In this document: in pieces, positions 1-8,448 of the stretch
Layout of the letters: each line of letters begins with the position of its first letter
How positions within the stretch are numbered: the stretch's first letter is position 1
Source of the DNA: an uncultured Candidatus Peregrinibacteria bacterium
GTDB lineage: Bacteria > Patescibacteriota > Gracilibacteria > Peribacterales > Peribacteraceae
Reading direction: 5' to 3'
Assembly (NCBI GenBank): GCA_903854335.1
Contig: CAINVY010000001.1
Location: forward strand, 1-64,000
DNA length: 64,000 bases
Program-made: the position numbers and the translations under genes
The notes under the pieces: model-generated
The model's input: the letters and a program-made list of their open reading frames with translations, nothing else
Told to the model about the DNA's origin: nothing
Database searches by the model: none

Positions 1-3000
1 GTCCCCTCCGTAGACTGCCGTAAGGGAGTGACTTCCCACACTGAGAGTGGAGATGCTGTACGTCGCTGTCGTCCCGCTGATTGCGGAGGTTCCGAGTGTC
101 GTCACTCCGTCTTTGAACGTCACCGTTCCCGTCGCCCCGCTTGTCACTGTGGCCGTGAGCGTGATGCTCCCGCCGTATGTTGATGGATTCGCGGAGGAAG
201 CGAGGGAAGTGGTAGAGGGTGAGGAGAACGACCAGTTTGTGTTATTTCCGCTATCGAGTGAATTGCTGCAGCTCGGATGACTTGCTGTGGCATTGGAATC
301 TGATACATCCGCCCAATTGATGGCGAATGTCCCCGTCGCATTCATGTTCCATTGATTGCCGGCACTGTCGGAGATGAGTTTGACTCGGTCGTTGGTGTTG
401 TTCCCTGCGAGCGTGAGCAAACCGGCGACGCCGTACGTCGATCCATGCGTGAAGCTGAAGATGGAGTTGGCGGAATTCACCGTCGCGTCCGTGAGGTTGA
501 GGTTGTAGTAATTCAGAGCTGCGATCGTGGCGGACGCGCCGGTGTATTTGATGGTGCCAGCGGTAGTATCCAATGCACCTTTGCCGTTCATCACAAGAGG
601 TGTGCCGGTGTTGCTGAGAGTGGCGGTGTAGGAGCCCGGGCTGAATGTGGAGGTGTAGCTTGCGTTTACCGGTCCGATGGAGAGGAGATTTGAAATAGTT
701 GTGTTTCCGCCGAGCGTAAATGTGCGGTTGGCGCTCAGTGCTGCCGATCCAATTTGCAAGTTGTAGTAGGGGAGTGCACTGACCGTCGTCGCAGATGTGC
801 CGTTGGTGTAGCGCACCGTCGATCCGGAGTTCAGCGTTGTCGTGAAGTTGGAATAATTGGTGCTGAATGCGGTCGCATCGACGACCAGCGAGCCCGCGGC
901 AGTGAGCGTGGGACTTCCCGAGCCAATGACGTTGTAACCGGAAGGATTGAGGACGCCGGAGAGGACCGAGAGCGCATTGGAAACGGTAAGGTTTCCCGTC
1001 AAATCCATTTCATTGATATTGGAATTGAGCGTGAGATTGTTGAACGTCGTCACAGGCAAAAGCAACGAACTATAGCTGCTATTGGCGAGATATTCGAACG
1101 TGGAAGTTTCGGGAGTGAACGTCCCGGAGACGACGAACGGAACGTGTTGAGGCACGATCGTTTGGACAGGAATATTGCTCTGCACTAGTGCGTTATTTCC
1201 CAGTTGTCCGTATGCGTTGTATCCCCATGCGTAGACTTTTGATCCATCGGATCTCAGAGCGTTCGCAAAACCATTCCCTGCCGATACCTGCGACATGGGT
1301 CCGCCGTACGTTGTACTCTCTCCCAAGAAATGGCTGCCATCCGTAATGCCAGGTCCGTAGACTGCAACCGGAAGCATGCTCTTGTACGTCGTGTTATTTC
1401 CCAACTGACCGTAGGTACCTCCTCCCCAGGCATACACACGGGTGCCATCGGATTTAACGGCATAGGCGGATATATATCCCGCCGCGATTTGCGAGATGGG
1501 TCCTCCATATGTTCCTCCTTCTCCAAAGAAGTGACTGCCGTCGACGATGCCAATACCGTAGACCTGGATCGGGATATTGCTCTGTGTCGTGGAGAAATTT
1601 CCCAATTGGCTGTTATCGTTATTTCCCCAAGAATAGACTCTGGACCCATCGGACTTGAGGGCATATCCGGCACCGTTTCCTCCTGCCGCGATTTGCGAAA
1701 TAGGTCCGCCGTACGATCCTCCTTCTCCCAGGAAGTGACTGCCGTTCGTGATGCTCAGTCCGTACACCTGAACGGGAATATGACTTTCAGTGGTCGAGTT
1801 GATACCCAATTGCCCGTAACCGTTATATCCCCACGCATACACGCGAGATCCGTCGGACTTGAGGGCATAGGAGTATTGGTATCCCGCCGCGATCTGCGAG
1901 ATGGGTCCGCCGTACGATCCTCCTTCTCCAAAGAAGTGACTCCCATCTGTGACTCCCAGACCGTAGACCTGGACCGGAATGTTGCTCTGCGTCGTTGAAT
2001 TATTTCCCAGCTGTCCGTACCCGTTGTACCCCCATGCGTACACTCTGGAGCCGTCGGATTTAAGGGCAAAGGCATCATAATATCCTCCTGCTGAGATCTG
2101 CGACATCGGTCCGCCGTATGTTCCTCCTTCTCCGAGGAAGTGACTGCCATTCGTAATGCCAAGTCCGTAGACTTGTATGGGGATGTTGCTCTGTGCTGTT
2201 GAATTATTTCCCAGCTGGCCGTTGGCGTTGTACCCCCACGCATATACACGAGATCCGTCGGATTTGAGTGCATACGAGGAATACATTCCCGCAGCAATCT
2301 GAGAGATGGGTCCGCCATACGCTCCTCCTTCTCCCAGGAAGTGGCTGCCATCCGTAACACCAAGTCCGTAGACCGGTGAAGGAGTCGTGGTTATGCCTGT
2401 CGTGTTGTTTCCTAACTGTCCATAAGCATTGTAGCCCCAAGCATAAACGCGGGAGCCGTCGGACTTGAGGGCGAGGGTAAAATATCCATTGGGGCTGGTC
2501 ACAATTTGGCTAATATCGCTGAGGGACGATGTCGTCGTATTGGGTGTGTCGTTTGTTTGAACGGGGACTCTGCTTAGCGCTATCGCGTTATTTCCCAGCT
2601 GACCGTAGGCGTTTTCTCCCCATGCATACAAACGGCTTCCATCGGACTTGATGGCATAGACAGAGTGGATGCCTGCCGTGATTTGTGAAATGGGTCCGCC
2701 ATACGCTCCTCCTTCTCCCAGGAAGTGGCTGCCATCCGTGCTCCCCACTGAGCAGACTACGCTTGGGTAGTGCAACTCTGCGGCAAGGCGATCTCCCAAC
2801 TGGCCATAGGTGTCATCTCCCCACGAATAGACTCTCGTCCCGTCAGCTTTAAGGGCATACGCGTTTCGGTATCCCGCTGCGATCTGCGAAATGGGTCCGC
2901 CGTATGCTCCTCCTTCTCCGAGGAAGTGACTGCCATTCGTGATCCCCACTCCATACACTTGCAAGGGAATACTGCTTGCTGCAGACAAGGCATTTCCCAG

Positions 3001-6000
3001 GTTCCCGTAGTTGTTCTGACCCCACGCGTACACACGGGAGCCATCGGATTTGACCGCATATGCAGTGTAGTTTCCCGCTGCGATCTGCAAAATTGGTCCA
3101 CCGTATGCTCCTCCTTCTCCCAGGAAGTGACTTCCATCCGTGATCCCGAGTCCGTACACCTGGATGGGGATGTTGCTTTTCGTGTTTGAATTATTTCCAA
3201 GTTGTCCGCTGCTGTTATCTCCCCACGCATACATGCGAGATCCGTCGGATTTGAGTGCGAACGCGCCGGAATATCCTGCGGTAATCTGCGAGATCGGTCC
3301 GCCGTACGATCCTCCTTCTCCCAGGAAGTGGCTGCCATCCGTGATACCCAGTCCGTACACAGTTACTGGAATATTGCTCTGTGGTGTCAAATAATTATTT
3401 CCCAGCTGTCCGCTGGTATTTAATCCCCACGCATACTCGCGGGACCCGTCGGACTTGAGGGCGTAAGCATTCATACCTCCTGCAGTAATGCGAGAAATGG
3501 GTCCGCCATACGCTCCTCCTTCACCCAGGAAGTGGCTGCCGTTCGTGATGCCAACGCCGTAGACTTGAATGGGGATGAGGCTTGATGTCGTCGTATTATT
3601 TCCGAGTTCGCCGTAATCGTTATTTCCCCATGCGTAGACTCTCGACCCGTCGGACTTGAGTGCGTAGCCGGCCATGTAGCCCGCTGCGATCTGCGAAATG
3701 GGTCCGCCGTATGCTCCTCCTTCTCCCAGGAAGTGACTTCCATCCGTGATGCCCAGTCCGTACACGGGAGTGGGAACTAAGCTCTGGTTCGTGGAGTTAT
3801 TGCCTAACGTGTTTTGTCCCCATGCGTAGACTCTCGACCCGTCGGACTTGAGTGCGTAGGTAAATAATCCGTTGGAATTGGAGACGACTTGCGAGATGTC
3901 ATTCAGCATATTTGTTCCCCAGCTCAAGTCCCATGTCCCCGTGCCTGCCTTGAGTGTCTGGTTCGTTGCAATCGTGAGCGTATGCAGTGCGGTGATTTTG
4001 TAGGAGCCTGTCTTCGTGGTTGTCTGGGCAGTGCCACCGTCTCCGAATATGAGGTTATTGAACGTCCAATCGCTTGCGCTCCCGCCGAAATTTCCGGTGC
4101 CGGACAGGGTGAAAGTGCCACCCGTAAGATTGATCGTTCCTCCTCCCGATACGGTTCCGCCCTGAACGGACAAACTGTAACCGCCCGCGAGCGTCCCCGA
4201 TGTGACGGTGAGGTTTCCCGCTACCGTCGTGATCCCCTCCAGTGTATTCGTAAAGGCATCATTAATAGTGAGGTTGTAGAACGTGGTTCCTTTGATCGTT
4301 TGATTCTGCGTGCCGGCGTACGTCACCGTGTTGCCGTTGGCTGATGCCGTGAGTGTCGGTGAAATCGATGTGCCCGCATAACTCAACGTTGCATTCGCTC
4401 CCTGGATCCACGTTCCCGTGCCGGTAGTGAGGCTCGCAACGCTTGCGGAACCATTATTCGTTATGCTGGTTCCGCCGGCGATCGTGATGCTCGCTGTGGC
4501 GGTAAGGCTTACTTCGTTATTAATGGCGACGTTCATGTTGGAGCCGACCGTTGTCATGCTCGCGATGGAGATGCTGGTATCCATGGTTGCCGTTCCCGCT
4601 CCGGAGTTGCCATCGAAGACGACGCTGTCGCCCGCGATGGGTGCGTACGATGCACTCGCTCCACCGCCGGTGGACGCGGCCCAGTGCGTGGCAGCATCCG
4701 ACCAGACTCCCGTTCCTCCCACCCAGTAGCGCGTGGATGCACCGTCATTTGCGAGTTGCCATGCTCTCTGCTCCGTGAAGCTCTCCTCCGCGGAGGAGAA
4801 TTGCAGGGGGCCGAGGAGGAAGTACTGCGGTGAGATATGAGGAGCGTCGTAGTCGTAGTGGATCTTCAGCGTGTCGCCCGTTTTCCAATTACCCGCCCAC
4901 GTGAGCGTCGTGCCCGTTTCACTCTTGTGTGTTTCGAAGCCGGAAGGGGAGACATTGCTCAGCAAGAAGCCGACGGGAATCTGCTCGGTGATCTCTCCTG
5001 AGAACGTGCGGTTAAACTGCACTATTGCATCCATCGGTGAAGGAGCGAACGGCCAGAGGCGCGTCGCGGCGGTGCGTGTGATGACGATCGACGGATCGTT
5101 TTCCACGGAAATCTTCGAAGTCATTTGTCGCGTTCCGTTCGTCGTGACGGCCTGAAGTGTCAGCGTATAGGTGCCGGATTCAGCTGCAGTAAAGAATGCG
5201 CGGAAGTCGGGGGATATGAGTCCTGCGATCTTCTTTCCGCACGTTCCCGTGGTTTCGATGGATTGATCCGAAGTCTTGAGGGAGGAGACGTTCCCGCTTG
5301 GAGATGTGACGGTCAGCGTCAGATCCGCGTCGCATACGATTCCTCCGTGATCATCGAGCACGCCCAAATCCAGATTCACTTGATCTCCCGTTGTGTAGAC
5401 GTCTTGATTCGCATTCATCGCGAGGACGCCCCAGGCGAAGTCCTGCGTCTTCGTCGTCACTTCCCCGGTGAGAGGATTGGTGACGGTTACCTCTAGTGTG
5501 TAGAGGCCGGGAGTAAATCTGCGGTCAGGATCGAGCACGAGCTCCACCGATCCCACGGCGAAATGGTATTTGGGGGAGAAGGTGTGGCCGTTTGCATCCT
5601 TAAGGGTGACGGTCATGAGCGGGGCGGACGCATCAACTGCGCCGCTGCCCGTTTCCTTCAACGCCTGCGCCAATTGCAGCTTGGCGGACGCATCGTCCTG
5701 CACCGCCTGCGTGACGTCGTTCTCCATAGTAGAAGGAAGCGACATGCCGGATCCCGTGTCCATTCCAAGCCTCGCATCGACGATTTGTGTCATCAGGGCG
5801 TCTTTCACGTCGTTGGTCAGGTTGGCATCGAGTGCGGCGGAGACGGCAGGCGTATCCATGATTTGTCCAGCTGCCTTCGCCTGGCCTGCGTCATCGCTGA
5901 GCATGTCCGTAATGTGCGTTTCCACCCGTTGTTCCAGACGGTCGGTCTGCGGCGTGTCTTTGGCGACGGCATCGAGGACGGCGGGATCCTGGGAGACGGT

Positions 6001-6636
6001 GCTGGCGATGTCCGACTTGTTGTCATCGAGAACCGAGGCGAGTGCCGCTTGTCTCACGTCGCTTGGATCCGTGATCACGGAGAAAATTTTCGCGAGTGCT
6101 TTGTCGGCTTTGAGATGTCCGTCGGAATCGAGCACACCGGTTCCCGTCACTCCCTCCGTGGTGAGGATGAAGGACGGAAGAGTGTTCGCATCGAAGGTGT
6201 CGCTCTTCGGAGTGAGGAGGAGATCTTTCGCGTCCGAAAGTTGCGAACCATCCGATGAGATCGATGCTCCGGACTCCGACAAATTTAAACTTCCCGTCCC
6301 ACTCACCGACGATGACGAAACTGTGGCGATTGAGGAACTGGTTTCAGTCTCGGTCGGGAACATCGCCAGCGGCGATACATCACCCGCGGATGAAGCCGAC
6401 ATCGAGAGAGAAGACGCGGCGTCCGCGAGTGCTCCGGACTCCGAGAGAATGATACTGCTCTGCTCGAGTGTCGCATCGTTTTCTGAGATCGTCGTACCCG
6501 ACCCGATCGAGGGGAGTTCATCGTCGAGAAGATCCGCGAGAAATCCTTTCCCCGTGATGACAGCGCTGACTCCGACGAGCATCACAAACATTGTCAGGAG
6601 CGTGAGGTGCCTGTGGGGGAGTGCGTTAGGTTTCAC
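1..6636 (-). CDS. Giant exported RCC1-repeat surface protein (3' end outside window)
   Basis: The frame is open from a GTG at 6636 to the window edge, giving at least 2212 residues. An N-terminal hydrophobic segment (about residues 9-30) looks like a signal peptide or anchor. It is followed by an Asp/Ser/Thr-rich region and beta-rich segments, including the motif RYWVGGTGVWSD near residue 637. Residues about 910-1815 hold some 14 RCC1-type units of about 67 residues, each with a core like YALKSDGSRVYAWG and GQLGNN, most followed by GSHFLGEGG and YGGPISQIAAG. More beta-rich sequence follows, and the visible end (about 2140-2212) resembles a bacterial Ig-like Big_3_5 domain ending SLTAVYGGD. 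RCC1 repeats usually form beta-propellers used for protein binding, so a surface adhesin or recognition protein is inferred. No strong Shine-Dalgarno is seen. No ATG lies between the upstream in-frame stop and this GTG. The first in-frame ATG, 15 codons further in, would fall inside the hydrophobic segment. Confidence 0.85.
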   Translation of the reverse strand, partial: MKPNALPHRHLTLLTMFVMLVGVSAVITGKGFLADLLDDELPSIGSGTTISENDATLEQSSIILSESGALADAASSLSMSASSAGDVSPLAMFPTETETSSSIATVSSSSVSGTGSLNLSESGASISSDGSQLSDAKDLLLTPKSDTFDANTLPSFILTTEGVTGTGVLDSDGHLKADKALAKIFSVITDPSDVRQAALASVLDDNKSDIASTVSQDPAVLDAVAKDTPQTDRLEQRVETHITDMLSDDAGQAKAAGQIMDTPAVSAALDANLTNDVKDALMTQIVDARLGMDTGSGMSLPSTMENDVTQAVQDDASAKLQLAQALKETGSGAVDASAPLMTVTLKDANGHTFSPKYHFAVGSVELVLDPDRRFTPGLYTLEVTVTNPLTGEVTTKTQDFAWGVLAMNANQDVYTTGDQVNLDLGVLDDHGGIVCDADLTLTVTSPSGNVSSLKTSDQSIETTGTCGKKIAGLISPDFRAFFTAAESGTYTLTLQAVTTNGTRQMTSKISVENDPSIVITRTAATRLWPFAPSPMDAIVQFNRTFSGEITEQIPVGFLLSNVSPSGFETHKSETGTTLTWAGNWKTGDTLKIHYDYDAPHISPQYFLLGPLQFSSAEESFTEQRAWQLANDGASTRYWVGGTGVWSDAATHWAASTGGGASASYAPIAGDSVVFDGNSGAGTATMDTSISIASMTTVGSNMNVAINNEVSLTATASITIAGGTSITNNGSASVASLTTGTGTWIQGANATLSYAGTSISPTLTASANGNTVTYAGTQNQTIKGTTFYNLTINDAFTNTLEGITTVAGNLTVTSGTLAGGYSLSVQGGTVSGGGTINLTGGTFTLSGTGNFGGSASDWTFNNLIFGDGGTAQTTTKTGSYKITALHTLTIATNQTLKAGTGTWDLSWGTNMLNDISQVVSNSNGLFTYALKSDGSRVYAWGQNTLGNNSTNQSLVPTPVYGLGITDGSHFLGEGGAYGGPISQIAAGYMAGYALKSDGSRVYAWGNNDYGELGNNTTTSSLIPIQVYGVGITNGSHFLGEGGAYGGPISRITAGGMNAYALKSDGSREYAWGLNTSGQLGNNYLTPQSNIPVTVYGLGITDGSHFLGEGGSYGGPISQITAGYSGAFALKSDGSRMYAWGDNSSGQLGNNSNTKSNIPIQVYGLGITDGSHFLGEGGAYGGPILQIAAGNYTAYAVKSDGSRVYAWGQNNYGNLGNALSAASSIPLQVYGVGITNGSHFLGEGGAYGGPISQIAAGYRNAYALKADGTRVYSWGDDTYGQLGDRLAAELHYPSVVCSVGSTDGSHFLGEGGAYGGPISQITAGIHSVYAIKSDGSRLYAWGENAYGQLGNNAIALSRVPVQTNDTPNTTTSSLSDISQIVTSPNGYFTLALKSDGSRVYAWGYNAYGQLGNNTTGITTTPSPVYGLGVTDGSHFLGEGGAYGGPISQIAAGMYSSYALKSDGSRVYAWGYNANGQLGNNSTAQSNIPIQVYGLGITNGSHFLGEGGTYGGPMSQISAGGYYDAFALKSDGSRVYAWGYNGYGQLGNNSTTQSNIPVQVYGLGVTDGSHFFGEGGSYGGPISQIAAGYQYSYALKSDGSRVYAWGYNGYGQLGINSTTESHIPVQVYGLSITNGSHFLGEGGSYGGPISQIAAGGNGAGYALKSDGSRVYSWGNNDNSQLGNFSTTQSNIPIQVYGIGIVDGSHFFGEGGTYGGPISQIAAGYISAYAVKSDGTRVYAWGGGTYGQLGNNTTYKSMLPVAVYGPGITDGSHFLGESTTYGGPMSQVSAGNGFANALRSDGSKVYAWGYNAYGQLGNNALVQSNIPVQTIVPQHVPFVVSGTFTPETSTFEYLANSSYSSLLLPVTTFNNLTLNSNINEMDLTGNLTVSNALSVLSGVLNPSGYNVIGSGSPTLTAAGSLVVDATAFSTNYSNFTTTLNSGSTVRYTNGTSATTVSALPYYNLQIGSAALSANRTFTLGGNTTISNLLSIGPVNASYTSTFSPGSYTATLSNTGTPLVMNGKGALDTTAGTIKYTGASATIAALNYYNLNLTDATVNSANSIFSFTHGSTYGVAGLLTLAGNNTNDRVKLISDSAGNQWNMNATGTFAINWADVSDSNATASHPSCSNSLDSGNNTNWSFSSPSTTSLASSANPSTYGGSITLTATVTSGATGTVTFKDGVTTLGTSAISGTTATYSISTLSVGSHSLTAVYGGD

Positions 6637-6660
6637 AATGTGTATTTGATTTTTCCGAAT

Positions 6661-6669
6661 ATCTTACCA
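6661..6669 (-). promoter_or_regulatory. Extended -10 promoter of the giant RCC1 gene
   Basis: On the minus strand the sequence reads TGGTAAGAT, an extended -10 (TGn plus TAAGAT), 24 nt upstream of the GTG start. The same element with its flank recurs before the small ORF starting at 8135. No clear -35 box is seen. Confidence 0.5.
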
Positions 6670-6874
6670 TAAATATCGGAGTTATAGCAGTCTCATGGCT
6701 GCCCCACGCAATAATATGTGAAGTATTGCAAGTATCTGCATTTGTCTCAATACAATCAAAATTTCACGACTATGAAGCAATGAGAAAATTTGCAAAGAAT
6801 GTTTTGAAATATAATTTTATATTTCGAGAGTCGATGTGTAGGATTCCGTCTCAAAACTTGTTCAAATGTGACAC

Positions 6875-6902
6875 TTGACAATTATAAATAGTAATGTAAA
6901 TT
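6875..6902 (+). promoter_or_regulatory. Promoter of the orphan gene starting at 6935
   Basis: A perfect TTGACA at 6875-6880 and TAAATT at 6897-6902 are separated by 16 nt. This predicts a leader of about 25 nt. The TTG of the -35 is in frame with the gene but is unlikely to be the start. The surrounding 6637-6934 gap is AT-rich and otherwise holds only the divergent promoter of the giant gene. Confidence 0.5.
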
Positions 6903-6934
6903 GTAAATCACTTTTCTCTCATCCCAAGCTCACT

Positions 6935-7981
6935 ATGTTGCTCAAAGGTCCTCTCAAGTTTGCATCTCAAGGTTCGCATCGCGAAAGATTTTCTCGCATA
7001 TCTTCGGATACTTTACCGCCGCTTGGCAGCCCAGTTTCTACGCACATTCTTTCACACAGAGTCGATGCACAGACGGCTCTCGAACAGAGAAGCTGGCAAG
7101 CTATTGAAAGCAAAAAATTCGGTTGGAGAAATGATTATATTTCTATGATGAAAACGTATAAAGATTTTGGTTTGTTCGAGGAAGGAAAAGCGGAGTTGCT
7201 TGCGAGTGCGAATACGTCCGAATCGACAACGGTTTCTCTGACACGTGCAGAGATGTTGGCACATGCTCCCACGTTCGAAGATGTTTTGAATGCGCTTGTT
7301 TCCTGTCCCGAATTGGGAGCGAAGATCAAGCAAGGATTCACGAGATTGTTTCCAGTATTCGGTTTGAATTCGATGTCGTATTTTGAAGCGATGGGCAATG
7401 CTCTTCGCTTGCATCGTGATGCGGGTACGTTGAGCATTGAAGATGGGGAAGCGACGAATTTTGACGAAAGAGAGCCTCTCGCTTTTAGTCAGGATTCCGA
7501 TTACTTGGGACGCTCAACGTCTTACCACCCGCAACGGTATGAGGCAGGTTATGGCGTATCGACTGCCGAGATGATGAAGGCGTCAAAGTTTCCGGGTTGG
7601 GAGGTGTTTCTTCTTCAGGATTTCGTGGATCGCTCCGAGGAGAATAGCCTCTCGGGAGCGCGAGATGATATTGATGCTTCCACGCCTACGCAGTTCCTGG
7701 CTCGTCTCCAGCTCGCACAAGCCAAAGGGAAAAATGCCCTTGAACAGGGGATGACGTCTCAGACGGCTTTGGCGCTCTTTCTTGATCACATCGTGAAAAC
7801 AGGAGGAGTGGTGCCGAACCAGCGCATCGCTTGCATTGGCTCATACATTCCTGATGCAGATAAGGTGCCGGTTTTGACATGGAGTGATATCAGCAAGCAG
7901 GTGCTTATGACCACCATTGATCCTCGGATATCCGCACAGGGCAGCGATTGCGATATGCCGACTGTGGTGAAAGTGCTTTGA
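6935..7981 (+). CDS. Hypothetical protein, unrecognised family (348 aa)
   Basis: I do not recognise this protein. It starts at the ATG at 6935 because an in-frame TTG 60 nt upstream is part of a likely -35 box. The product is predicted soluble, with no signal peptide or membrane segment, and is mixed alpha/beta with many charged residues. A helical central part contains SMMKTYKDFGLFEEGKAE. The C-terminal part contains GGVVPNQRIACIGSYIP, followed by a short Cys-Asp region (GSDCDMP). Base composition is more AT-rich than the flanking metabolic genes, as for the orphan at 48904, which suggests a faster evolving or acquired gene. It stands alone, convergent with the small ORF at 7989-8135. Confidence 0.6.
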   Translation: MLLKGPLKFASQGSHRERFSRISSDTLPPLGSPVSTHILSHRVDAQTALEQRSWQAIESKKFGWRNDYISMMKTYKDFGLFEEGKAELLASANTSESTTVSLTRAEMLAHAPTFEDVLNALVSCPELGAKIKQGFTRLFPVFGLNSMSYFEAMGNALRLHRDAGTLSIEDGEATNFDEREPLAFSQDSDYLGRSTSYHPQRYEAGYGVSTAEMMKASKFPGWEVFLLQDFVDRSEENSLSGARDDIDASTPTQFLARLQLAQAKGKNALEQGMTSQTALALFLDHIVKTGGVVPNQRIACIGSYIPDADKVPVLTWSDISKQVLMTTIDPRISAQGSDCDMPTVVKVL

Positions 7982-7988
7982 TTCTTTC

Positions 7989-8135
7989 TCAGGAGATGTC
8001 GCTTGCTCCGCCATGCTGGTGTATGTCTTGGCGGACACAAATGACTCGAGGCCGGGGTAATATCACAAACAGAAGCAGCATCATGACGATGACTTCCAGC
8101 AGCACGATTCTTTTTGATTTTGGCGTGAGAGGCAT
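7989..8135 (-). CDS. Small single-pass membrane protein (48 aa)
   Basis: This short frame begins MPLTPKSKRIVLLEVIVM and has one hydrophobic helix (about residues 9-27) between a basic N-terminus and an Arg-rich stretch, so an N-in/C-out single-pass peptide is plausible. The support is an extended -10 (TGGTAAAAT) 18 nt upstream that matches, with flanking bases, the promoter of the giant gene at 6636. It ends 8 nt from the stop of the convergent orphan gene. No family is recognised. It could be a chance ORF. Confidence 0.4.
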   Translation of the reverse strand: MPLTPKSKRIVLLEVIVMMLLLFVILPRPRVICVRQDIHQHGGASDIS

Positions 8136-8153
8136 GTTGAAATAAATCTGGAT

Positions 8154-8162
8154 ATTTTACCA
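8154..8162 (-). promoter_or_regulatory. Extended -10 promoter of the 48-residue ORF
   Basis: The minus strand reads TGGTAAAAT, 18 nt upstream of the ATG at 8135. A ten-base flank (TACCATAAAT on the plus strand) is shared with the promoter at 6661-6669. Confidence 0.4.
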
Positions 8163-8247
8163 TAAATTACAACTTTATGTAAGTGTCAAAGACTGCGAAA
8201 TTCTTTAGCAGAACTAACTTGTGAGCTCTTTGGATATAGGGAGTGGG

Positions 8248-8313
8248 TCTGCTACGTAAGCTTCGCAGACCTAGGATTAATTTGAGAAGATTCTGCGTAG
8301 ATCGCGTAGCAGA
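8248..8313 (-). terminator. Inverted repeat downstream of tRNA-Ser
   Basis: TCTGCTACG at 8248-8256 and CGTAGCAGA at 8305-8313 form a perfect 9-bp inverted repeat immediately 3' of the tRNA on the minus strand. An alternative inner pairing, GTCTGC with GCAGAC, begins at 8247. There is no long U-tract, so it may be a processing structure rather than an intrinsic terminator. Confidence 0.35.
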
Positions 8314-8314
8314 A

Positions 8315-8404
8315 TGGCGGTGGGAGTGGGATTCGAACCCACGAGACCCGTGAGGGTCTGACGGATTTCAAGTCCGTTGCCTTAAACCGCTCGGCCATCC
8401 CACC
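8315..8404 (-). tRNA. tRNA-Ser (anticodon UGA)
   Basis: The minus strand forms a class II tRNA. The acceptor stem is GGTGGGA/TCCCACC, the anticodon loop is CTTGAAA with anticodon TGA, and there is a long variable arm (ACCCTCACGGGT). The T-loop is GTTCGAATC, and G73 is followed by an encoded CCA (8315-8317). The arm layout fits serine. It decodes UCA and probably other UCN codons. Confidence 0.95.
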
Positions 8405-8448
8405 GTGGTCATTGTACAGGGGGAGGGGATCTTTGCGAAGGCGGAGAA

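Noticed and set aside
1200-3850. Regularly spaced repeats that could suggest a CRISPR array
   Set aside because: Units are about 200 bp, stay in frame and encode RCC1 repeats. There are no short unique spacers and no cas genes.
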